Shown piece by piece: positions 1 through 6,100 of a stretch of DNA of 7,949 nt. The position numbers were made by a program, and so were the translations under genes. Each line of letters begins with the position of its first letter. Position 1 is the first letter of the stretch. This DNA is from Oscillospiraceae bacterium (GTDB lineage: Bacteria; Bacillota; Clostridia; Oscillospirales; Ruminococcaceae): positions 1 to 7,949 of the forward strand of contig JAFXOO010000027.1 in NCBI GenBank assembly GCA_017528675.1. The letters are read 5' to 3'. Below the pieces are notes generated by a model. The model saw only the letters and a program-made list of their open reading frames with translations. It was not told the DNA's origin and searched no databases.

Positions 1-1070
1 ACCGGCTTGATGTACATGCAGAAGAACATCACCAGCAGCAGTGCAGCTTTGCCGATCTTCCGGCGCAGGGAGATATTGCTGTTGAGAAAATACAGCGGCA
101 GCAGCGCCACAGCCAGAACGCCGCAATAGATCTCCGGGCTGCCCTGCACATTGACAGAGTCGTACTGACAGGTCAGGAGCTGGGCGAGGATGTCCACGGA
201 GGTGAACTGTGTCTTGAAGCTGTAATCCGGATTTGGCGTAAAGCTGAACTTGCCCAGGCTCAGCGCATGATAGACCGGCAGAATCATGAACGCCGACAGC
301 ATGAGCACCACAACAAGCGACAGCGCAAAGTTGACGCAGATATAGGCATATTCCGCCGGCTTGCCTCTGCGCTGCTCTTTTCCGAAAATAAGGTAGTAGA
401 CAAAGTAAATCACGATGAAAATGCCGATCATGTAACCGATGTAGAAGTTCGCCACAAACATCATCGCCGTCGGGATAATGAAGCCAAACCGGCGTCCTTC
501 GTCAGTCAGCCGCTCCAGTCCGAGGATGATGAGGGGCAAAAATACCAGTCCGTCCAGCCACATCGGGTTGACCGTCTGGATGACCATGTAGGAGCAAAGC
601 GCAAAGGACATGCTGAACAGCACCGAGGGCAGCGGTTCGATCTTTCTGGATTTCTGCAAATAGATGCTGAAGGTCAGGCTGGCACTGCCGATCTTGCAGA
701 GAATCATGATGAGCAGGCTCGTCAGAATCATCTTCCTCGGCAGCAGCATGACAATCAGCGTAAACGGGCTTGCCAGATAATAGCCGACCACGCCGATGAA
801 TCCGCCGGACAGATTTCTTGACCAGCTATAGGCAGCATTGCCGTCCCCCCAGAAATTGTCCCGCAGTGCCTCGAAATAATAGACGTACTGGGCATTCAGA
901 TCCAGCGCCAGCACTGACTGCTTGCCGAACGGGTACAGTCCGAATATGGCATAGGCAATGTACATCAGCACAATCGGAACAAAAAAGGCAAGAATAGAAT
1001 AGCGGTTCCGGAACAGTATCTCCTTTATTCTTCGTCCAAAACCGGTGGATGCCGGTTGTCGTTTTGCCAT
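1..1070 (-). CDS. YfhO-family integral membrane protein, N-terminal part (C-terminus beyond window)
   Basis: The reading frame is open from ATG at 1070 to the window edge (356 codons) and is preceded by AAAGGAGA 5 nt upstream of the start. After a basic N-terminus (MAKRQPASTGFGRRIKE) the protein is strongly hydrophobic, with about eight or nine predicted membrane spans, the first near residues 26-46. The segment GLYPFGKQSVLALDLNAQY (about residues 44-62) and the later GGFIGVVGYYLASPF are hallmarks of the bacterial YfhO family. Members are usually around 800-900 residues, so less than half is visible. Characterised YfhO proteins are GT-C-like enzymes or flippase partners that glycosylate teichoic or lipoteichoic acids at the membrane, so a role in cell-envelope glycan decoration is inferred. 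It has its own promoter and is separated from the upstream pilin gene by a terminator, so it is probably transcribed independently. Confidence 0.88.
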   Translation of the reverse strand, partial: MAKRQPASTGFGRRIKEILFRNRYSILAFFVPIVLMYIAYAIFGLYPFGKQSVLALDLNAQYVYYFEALRDNFWGDGNAAYSWSRNLSGGFIGVVGYYLASPFTLIVMLLPRKMILTSLLIMILCKIGSASLTFSIYLQKSRKIEPLPSVLFSMSFALCSYMVIQTVNPMWLDGLVFLPLIILGLERLTDEGRRFGFIIPTAMMFVANFYIGYMIGIFIVIYFVYYLIFGKEQRRGKPAEYAYICVNFALSLVVVLMLSAFMILPVYHALSLGKFSFTPNPDYSFKTQFTSVDILAQLLTCQYDSVNVQGSPEIYCGVLAVALLPLYFLNSNISLRRKIGKAALLLVMFFCMYIKP

Positions 1071-1111
1071 GGTGATCTCCTTTCAGAATCAGAAATAACG
1101 CAGATACTTTT

Positions 1112-1140
1112 ATTATAACATACCGCTATAGAGAATGCAA
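1112..1140 (-). promoter_or_regulatory. Sigma-A promoter of the YfhO-family gene
   Basis: Read on the minus strand there is a -35 box TTGCAT (1135-1140), a 17-bp spacer and a consensus -10 box TATAAT (1112-1117). Transcription would start near 1105, giving a short leader of about 35 nt before the ATG at 1070. Confidence 0.75.
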
Positions 1141-1178
1141 GCAATTTCACGAGAAAAATGCCAATCCGGCAGACAGGC

Positions 1179-1208
1179 AAAAAGAAAGCCCCTCCGGCGA
1201 GGGGCTTT
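1179..1208 (-). terminator. Intrinsic terminator of the downstream pilin gene
   Basis: A perfect 10-bp stem (1185-1194 with 1199-1208; AAAGCCCCTC on the plus strand) encloses a 4-nt loop and is followed on the minus strand by CTTTTT (1179-1184). It lies 16 nt past the pilin stop codon, so it ends that transcript before the YfhO promoter. Confidence 0.92.
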
Positions 1209-1224
1209 CAGGAACTTGCCTGGA

Positions 1225-1689
1225 TTACTTAGCAAGTGCGCAGGCAGCAGTAGCGTCGGCAACCGTGGTGGACTGGGTGTTGTCGAGCGCCTTCGGATAA
1301 CCGCCGGCATACTTACCATGCTTGATACCGACACACTCACACGCCATGTTGGTGATGGTTGTAGCAGCACTGCCGGAAGTACCAAGCTTGGACGGATCAA
1401 CGTAGTCTTTCATTGCAGCAGCCATTGTAACACCGGAGCCGTTGGTGATGGAGGCAAGTGCAGTATTCGTGCAGTCGGCACAGTTCTCACCTACAGAATC
1501 CCACTCGGTCAGCGCAGTGGCAATTGCATTGTAGAAGATCTTTGCCTCCGTATTGGCTGAGGCGACCTTGGACTTCTTGATGTAGCCCAGCATGGACGGC
1601 ACGAGAATTGCAGCCAGAACGCCGATGATGGCGATTACAACGATCAGCTCTACCAGTGTAAAGCCCTTCACATTCTTTTTTCGTTTCAT
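1225..1689 (-). CDS. pilA: Type IV prepilin / Pil-protein, downstream copy (154 aa)
   Basis: A class III signal peptide is plain. A 9-residue basic leader ending in Gly (MKRKKNVKG) is followed by FTLVELIVVIAIIGVLAAI, with Glu at mature position 5, as required for prepilin peptidase cleavage and N-methylation. The hydrophobic alpha1 helix runs to about residue 35, and a small Ala/Thr/Ser-rich globular part follows with five cysteines: CADC, CEC and one in the C-terminal AACALAK. The start at 1689 is chosen because GGGAGG sits 6 nt upstream and the leader aligns with the paralogue; an upstream in-frame ATG at 1767 would add 26 residues before the leader, which does not fit a prepilin. Pil-proteins of R. 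albus, including the adjacent pilA1-pilA2 pair, are implicated in adhesion to cellulose; that role here is inferred. The pilA symbol is generic. Confidence 0.93.
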   Translation of the reverse strand: MKRKKNVKGFTLVELIVVIAIIGVLAAILVPSMLGYIKKSKVASANTEAKIFYNAIATALTEWDSVGENCADCTNTALASITNGSGVTMAAAMKDYVDPSKLGTSGSAATTITNMACECVGIKHGKYAGGYPKALDNTQSTTVADATAACALAK

Positions 1690-1713
1690 AGCGACCTCCC
1701 TTATAATATCGAA

Positions 1714-1794
1714 AGCGGCAGAAAGGATTAACTGCCCGCTCCGCCAAGTAAGGGCAATTATCTCCAATCACTGATGTCAGCGGGAGCAACCGCT
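1714..1794 (-). promoter_or_regulatory. Structured 5' leader of the downstream pilin gene
   Basis: The predicted leader is about 119 nt (roughly 1808 to 1690). It contains one hairpin of 8 bp with a single bulged base (1714-1721 with 1732-1740) close upstream of the ribosome binding site, and a smaller 5-bp hairpin (1779-1783 with 1790-1794, 6-nt loop). I recognise no known riboswitch consensus in it. It may affect mRNA stability or access to the ribosome binding site. Confidence 0.4.
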
Positions 1795-1814
1795 CATGGT
1801 ATACCCTTGTGTAT

Positions 1815-1843
1815 ACTATAACACATATTCCGGACTTTGTCAA
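1815..1843 (-). promoter_or_regulatory. Sigma-A promoter of the downstream pilin gene
   Basis: On the minus strand a perfect -35 TTGACA (1838-1843) is followed by a 17-bp spacer and a -10 TATAGT (1815-1820). Two copies of the palindromic hexamer GTATAC (1799-1804 and 1811-1816) bracket the predicted start site near 1808 and could be an operator, although such short sites are weak evidence. Confidence 0.85.
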
Positions 1844-1852
1844 GCATTCTGG

Positions 1853-1894
1853 TATAAAGAAAGCCCCCGCCGGAGACACCAGCGAGGGGGCTTT
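1853..1894 (-). terminator. Intrinsic terminator of the upstream pilin gene
   Basis: The stem pairs 1860-1868 with 1886-1894 (9 bp, AAAGCCCCC type), continues after a 2-nt bulge with 5 bp including one G-U, and closes on the loop TGTCT. On the minus strand it is followed by CTTTAT, a weak U-tract. Two small hairpins precede it at 1902-1916 and 1918-1930. It lies about 40 nt past the stop at 1934 and just before the next pilin promoter, so the two pilin genes look monocistronic. Confidence 0.8.
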
Positions 1895-1933
1895 CAAGTG
1901 ACTTACTTTGTGTAAGGGTTGCTGTGCAACTGA

Positions 1934-2398
1934 TTACTTAGCGAGTGCGCAAGCAGCAGAAGCGTCAGCAGCAGTGGTGGACTGAGTGTTGTCCAGAGCC
2001 TTCGGATAACCGCCGGCATACTTACCATGCTTGATACCTACACACTCACAAGCCATGTTGGTGATGGTAGCAGCAGCGCCGCCAGAAGTACCGAGCTTGG
2101 AGAGATCAGCGTAGTCAGCAATTGCAGTAGCCATGGTCACGCTAGAAGTGTTGGCGATGGAACCCAGAGCAGTGTCAGTGCAGTTACTGCAGGACTCACC
2201 AGTGGAATCCCACTCCGTCAGAGCAGTAGCAACTGCGTTGTAGAAGGTCTTAGCCTCAGTGTTGGCAGAAGCAACCTTGGACTTCTTAACATAGCCCAGC
2301 ATGGACGGTACGAGGATTGCGGCCAGAACACCGATGATGGCGATTACAACGATCAGCTCTACCAGTGTGAAGCCCTTGACGTTCTTTCTTGTTTTCAT
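1934..2398 (-). CDS. pilA: Type IV prepilin / Pil-protein, upstream copy (154 aa)
   Basis: This is a paralogue of the neighbouring pilin with the same length and about 131 of 154 identical residues by hand alignment without gaps. The leader MKTRKNVKG is cut before FTLVELIVVIAIIGV, with Glu at mature position 5. The alpha1 helix is nearly invariant between the copies, and differences cluster in the middle (about residues 58-105, around CSNC and the following loop). The C-terminal block ACECVGIKHGKYAGGYPKAL is identical in both, and the five cysteines are conserved. The start at 2398 has a strong AAGGAGG (2407-2413) 8 nt upstream; an in-frame ATG at 2521 would add 41 residues and fall inside the promoter. 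The product should be a membrane-anchored, assembled pilus or pseudopilus subunit. No assembly ATPase or prepilin peptidase is in the window, so these must be supplied elsewhere. Confidence 0.93.
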   Translation of the reverse strand: MKTRKNVKGFTLVELIVVIAIIGVLAAILVPSMLGYVKKSKVASANTEAKTFYNAVATALTEWDSTGESCSNCTDTALGSIANTSSVTMATAIADYADLSKLGTSGGAAATITNMACECVGIKHGKYAGGYPKALDNTQSTTAADASAACALAK

Positions 2399-2406
2399 AG
2401 CGAAAA

Positions 2407-2413
2407 CCTCCTT
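2407..2413 (-). promoter_or_regulatory. Shine-Dalgarno site that fixes the upstream pilin start
   Basis: AAGGAGG on the minus strand, 8 nt before the ATG at 2398. It decides against the in-frame ATG at 2521. Confidence 0.9.
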
Positions 2414-2435
2414 ATAAAATATGATTGAATTTTGT

Positions 2436-2455
2436 GGGATGGTGTCTCCATTCCC
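2436..2455 (-). promoter_or_regulatory. Leader hairpin of the upstream pilin mRNA
   Basis: Within a leader of about 107 nt, 2436-2442 pairs with 2448-2455 (7 bp, one bulged A) around a loop that reads AGACA in the RNA sense. The loop and part of the stem (2440-2449) are exactly complementary to the loop of this transcript's own terminator (1872-1881). The function is unknown. Confidence 0.45.
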
Positions 2456-2511
2456 TCTTTCTCGGAAGCCACCGTTCGGTCTTTCGTACCCGGTGTTTTC
2501 CTTACAATCAC

Positions 2512-2559
2512 AGTATATCATATTACGAAAGTTTTGTCAATACTTTTCTAAAAAAAAAA
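2512..2559 (-). promoter_or_regulatory. Sigma-A promoter with UP-like tract, upstream pilin gene
   Basis: On the minus strand there is a perfect -35 TTGACA (2535-2540), a 17-bp spacer and -10 TATACT (2512-2517). A run of ten T on the minus strand (A on plus, 2550-2559) begins 9 bp upstream of the -35 and resembles an UP element. Together these predict a very strong promoter, as suits a major pilin. Confidence 0.88.
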
Positions 2560-2572
2560 TAGATTGTGAACG

Positions 2573-2629
2573 GTTTTTTACGAAAACAAATTCTAAAACG
2601 TTTTAGGTCAAACCATTTTCGTCAAAATG
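2573..2629. promoter_or_regulatory. Cluster of three T4/A4 dyads upstream of the pilin promoter
   Basis: Three inverted repeats lie in a row: GTTTT/AAAAC with a 5-nt centre (2573-2587), the perfect 14-bp palindrome CTAAAACGTTTTAG (2593-2606), and CATTTT/AAAATG around CGTC (2614-2629). The last two centres are 22 bp apart, about two helical turns. They could be binding sites for a dimeric regulator of the pilin gene or intrinsically bent DNA. AT-richness makes chance a real alternative. Confidence 0.4.
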
Positions 2630-2901
2630 CACATAGCTAAGCCGTTTTTACCGTTTTGTCATAAATGCGGAAAATGTCGTGATTGCGTGGATTTTTTAAG
2701 TATAATTCAAGAATGCGATAATAATTTATACACAATTTACAGATAGTATATTGTTCATATTTTAAGCTACAGAACGTAATAAACGCCCCGTAATTATACA
2801 AGCAGGATATTTCAATCCTTGAATAAAACCTATGCAGAATGCTCCTTATACTCTGAGTCGAAAGATACCTTTGCCATTCGTTTCCAGATATGGTAGGATA
2901 C
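2630..2901. other. AT-rich non-coding stretch, no gene seen
   Basis: No supported gene, tRNA or rRNA is visible here. An open frame of 93 codons on the minus strand (2637-2918) starts inside the 28-bp repeat and has no ribosome binding site or recognisable composition. The stretch has a direct repeat of CCGTTTT (2642-2648 and 2651-2657) and one copy of AATGTCGTGA (2673-2682), which matches a half-site of the large dyad at 2982-3036. Confidence 0.6.
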
Positions 2902-2937
2902 TTTAGGCAACACCGCACAGAGCTGGTGTTGCCTTTA
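2902..2937. repeat. 28-bp palindromic remnant of a mobile element with TTTA flanks
   Basis: Positions 2906-2914 (GGCAACACC) are the exact inverse of 2925-2933, around a 10-nt centre. The first 23 nt from 2906 match the reverse complement of the last bases of the window (7927-7949, with two bases beyond the edge assumed), which is the right end of the element in the araC gene. TTTA is present directly on both sides (2902-2905, 2934-2937), as expected of a 4-bp target duplication. It reads as an internal-deletion derivative of that element. It could also fold as a hairpin, but no plus-strand gene precedes it. Confidence 0.7.
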
Positions 2938-2981
2938 GCATGTTCATCTCCATTTTACAATGGGGAAAAATGATATTATTG

Positions 2982-3036
2982 TTGCATATTACGACATTTT
3001 ATGTGCAGCAGATCTGCATAATGTCGTGAAATGCAA
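2982..3036. promoter_or_regulatory. 55-bp interrupted dyad upstream of the pectate lyase promoter
   Basis: TTGCAT (2982-2987) and ACGACATT (2991-2998) are mirrored by AATGTCGT (3020-3027) and ATGCAA (3031-3036) around a centre at 3009. The middle holds a smaller TGCAG/CTGCA stem (3004-3008 with 3014-3018). The dyad ends 21 bp before the -35 box. It is a candidate operator or activator site for the lyase gene, or an RNA stem if it is transcribed. No terminator-like T run follows it. Confidence 0.55.
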
Positions 3037-3057
3037 TAAATATATCATGTTTCCGCA

Positions 3058-3086
3058 TTGCTTTCAGTGAAAAAAAGTGGTATATT
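3058..3086 (+). promoter_or_regulatory. Likely promoter of the pectate lyase gene
   Basis: TTGCTT (3058-3063), a 17-bp spacer with an A7 run, and TATATT (3081-3086). The predicted start near 3093 gives a leader of about 62 nt. The boxes are weaker than those of the pilin genes, which would fit an inducible gene. Confidence 0.6.
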
Positions 3087-3142
3087 TATGATAAATTAAA
3101 CATCCGCACGAGAATTAAAGACAATTTCACAAAAGGCAAACA

Positions 3143-3147
3143 GGGGG
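3143..3147 (+). promoter_or_regulatory. Ribosome binding site deciding the lyase start
   Basis: GGGGG lies only 1 nt before the ATG at 3149 but 7 nt before the in-frame ATG at 3155. The second ATG is therefore the better start, and the protein begins MRKHFV. Confidence 0.7.
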
Positions 3148-3154
3148 AATGATT

Positions 3155-6100
3155 ATGAGAAAACACTTTGTCCGGGTAACGGCTGCATGGCTCAGCGCAT
3201 TGGCAATTCTCACAAGCAGCGTGCCTTCTTTGAATCTGGGAAATCCGGAAATGATTGTATCAGCAGCAGAAACCGGCAGCAGGATTCTGGTGGACCTGTC
3301 GAAAAATGACGGCAGAACAGCAGCGCAGGCATCCTATGCACATAACTGGATCGTAACAGGTGAAACCAGTGCGTCTACAACGATCAATGGTGTAAATATC
3401 GAACTCAGTGCCAGCGGCGGCTCTCTCCGTATGGAAGACAATAAAAAGCTGCATAAGTACAGTAATGAATATTCCCGCTTAAACTGCGATGCCGCAACAG
3501 TTGACACAAGCGGTGGCGGTACATTGACACTGAAGCTCAGTGGACTGTCCAATGGTACACATTCTGTCAAGACCTATCATGCAACCACAGGAAACGAATC
3601 GGCTGGAGGCATCTCTGTTTCAGCAAGCGGTGGTACTTCCATGAGTGGTATCAGTTGCCCACAGCAGGTGCTGGTGGATGATGATGCAGGTATCGGTTAT
3701 GTGACCTTCAGCGGCACTTCTGCAACCATTACGATCAAGGCTTCCAGTGGCAACGCATGGCTGAATGCTTTTGAAATCGATGGTGGTGATCCAATCAATG
3801 GTGTCAACCACACCTATCCACTGGATCAGGATCAGCATTGGGAACAAGAAAACGGTCTGTACTGGTCGGCAGGCAAAAATGCCAGGAGCTATGATGTTTA
3901 CTTCGGTACAGATTATGATAGCGTATTCGGTGCAACGACGAGTTCTTCGGAATATATGGGAAATCAGACGAGTACCAAATATGCCTTTGAAGAAAAACTC
4001 ATTTCTCCGGCACCCTACTACTGGCGTGTAGATACCATAGACAGCAGCGGCAAGGTGAGCAAGGGTTCGGTGTATTCGTTCCATGCAGCAAGACTTGCCT
4101 TCCCGACAGCAGAAGGCTACGGCAGATTTGCAAGAGGTGGTCAGGATGGCTATGTGTACCATGTTACCAATCTGAAGGATGACGGTAAGGAAGGCTCCCT
4201 GCGTTATGGTATCGAAACACTGAAAGGGCCAAGAATCATTGTGTTTGATGTGGGCGGTATTATTGAACTGGAAAAGAAATTGACCATTCCAGGTGATGGC
4301 GGTGATTTGTATGTAGCAGGACAGACTGCCCCTGGTGATGGTATTTGTCTGACAAAATGGGGATTTGGTATGCTCGGTGCAGAGGACGTAATCATTCGTG
4401 ATGTGCGTGTCAGAGTTGGAGATCGTGGGTTGTCCGGACAGAATGATGTATCCGATGGTATGGGCCTAACAAGCAGCAACCACAGCATCATCGATCATTG
4501 CTCAATCGCATGGGGTACGGATGAGGGCTTCTCCTCCAGAAATGCTCAGAATGTTACGCTGCAATGGACGATTATTGCGGAGTCACTGCATGATTCCATT
4601 CATTACGGCCCCAATCATCAGGGTACAGAAACCCATGCCTTTGCGGCATCCATCAGCGGCTTCACCGGTAGTTTCCACCATAATCTTCTTGTGGACTGTA
4701 CAGGACGTAACTGGTCGCTGGCAGGTGGCATGGAACAGGATGCCATTACCTATGGCGGTCAGCTTGATATCCGTAATAACGTTGTGTACAATTGGATGGA
4801 CAGAACTACGGACGGCGGTGTCAGACGTGTCAATTTCGTCAACAACTACTACAAGGCCGGTGCTGCCAGCAATACCGGACTGCATATTATTGCTGTTGAT
4901 GGTAACGAGCTTAATACTAACGATATGCAGAAGGCATATGTATCAGGCAATATCATGACGGACTACAGTGGCAATCAGATTCTGAGAGCAACGGATAATG
5001 CGTGGGATAAGGGAAAAGCGAAGTCGGGCGGCAAAAACTCCACCAATTCCGATGTCAGAAGTGACACGCCATTCTTTGAATCCTATGTGGATACACAGTC
5101 TGCCGAGGATGCATACAAGAGTGTCATTGCAGGTGCTGGTGCAGGCGGTACATCGGAAACCGGATGGGACTACTTGGATAGTCGTTATATCAAGGAAACG
5201 AAAGAAGGTACCTACACCTATCAGGGCAGCAAGCAGGGAATCAAGGGTATCATTGACAGCCAGAAGGATGCTGGGGGATACCCCAACAGTACGACCTTTG
5301 CGCACAGCACCGATGGTATGTGCAGCAGCAAGAACGACACCGACCGTGATGGTATGCCCAATGCCTGGGAAGAAGCACATGGTCTGAATCCGAATGACGC
5401 TACGGACGGTGCAATCTGTACACTTTCTGCTGACGGTTATACCAATGTGGAAATGTTCCTCAATGAGCTGATGGGAGATCCGGTTGAGTACAATGGAAAC
5501 GGTGGGTCTTCTTTGAAGAAAGGTGCGACATTTGATACTGCATACAAATATGAGATCGCAGATGCTTCAAACGGCAGTCTGCTTGAAAATGTGGAACGCT
5601 GGGCATTCACCGAGATTGGAAACGGATATTATCAGCTGACAGATGCTGATACAGGCGAGATGCTTTCGGAAACTGAGGGGTATAAATTTGTCAAGAAGGG
5701 TGACAGCTACACCATCTATACGCAATCTTCGGAGGATACTGTCGTATTCGGCGGAGAGGAAACAACCTGGACGGTCACCCGTCTGCTTGATCCCATTGAC
5801 GGCAAGCTGATTCACAATCTTGTGCCGATGGATGAAACCTATTATGCAAGTTGGTCAATTGATGAAAGCCTTGCAGCAGGAGACCAGGTTTTTGGGGATC
5901 GTGTCGGTGAGAATCTTGTCACCTATGAAACGATTCCTGCGTCTATGCTTGGTGCGGAATTTATTCTGACGCCTTGTGATGCGAAGAAGGAGACAACGGA
6001 TCTTGCAACCTTTGAAGCAGCCGCGGATATGACGGTTTATATCGGATTTGATAGTCGAGTTACGCCACTGCCTGACTGGATGTCAGCTTTTGCGAAAACG

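Noticed and set aside
267..821. 184-codon open frame on the plus strand
   Set aside because: It is antisense to the clearly real YfhO-family gene. Its His/Arg/Asp/Gln-rich composition is typical of a shadow frame, and no ribosome binding site is present.
1135..1560. 141-codon plus-strand frame over the pilin gene
   Set aside because: It is a mirror of the pilin coding sequence and its terminator, with no initiation signal; the minus-strand prepilin is unambiguous.
1690..2505. Cyclic-di-GMP riboswitch in the pilin leaders
   Set aside because: It was considered because such riboswitches control pili in Clostridia, but I could not find the GEMM core elements in either leader by eye. It is left as a question for Rfam.
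2637..2918. 93-codon minus-strand frame in the divergent intergenic region
   Set aside because: It starts inside the 28-bp palindromic repeat, has no ribosome binding site or family resemblance, and lies in AT-rich non-coding DNA.
2906..2933. 28-bp inverted repeat read as an intrinsic terminator
   Set aside because: No plus-strand gene lies upstream, the T run is only TTTA, and the sequence matches the ends of the element in the AraC gene.
3149..3154. Lyase start at ATG 3149
   Set aside because: The GGGGG ribosome binding site would be 1 nt from this ATG; ATG 3155 has the proper 7-nt spacing.
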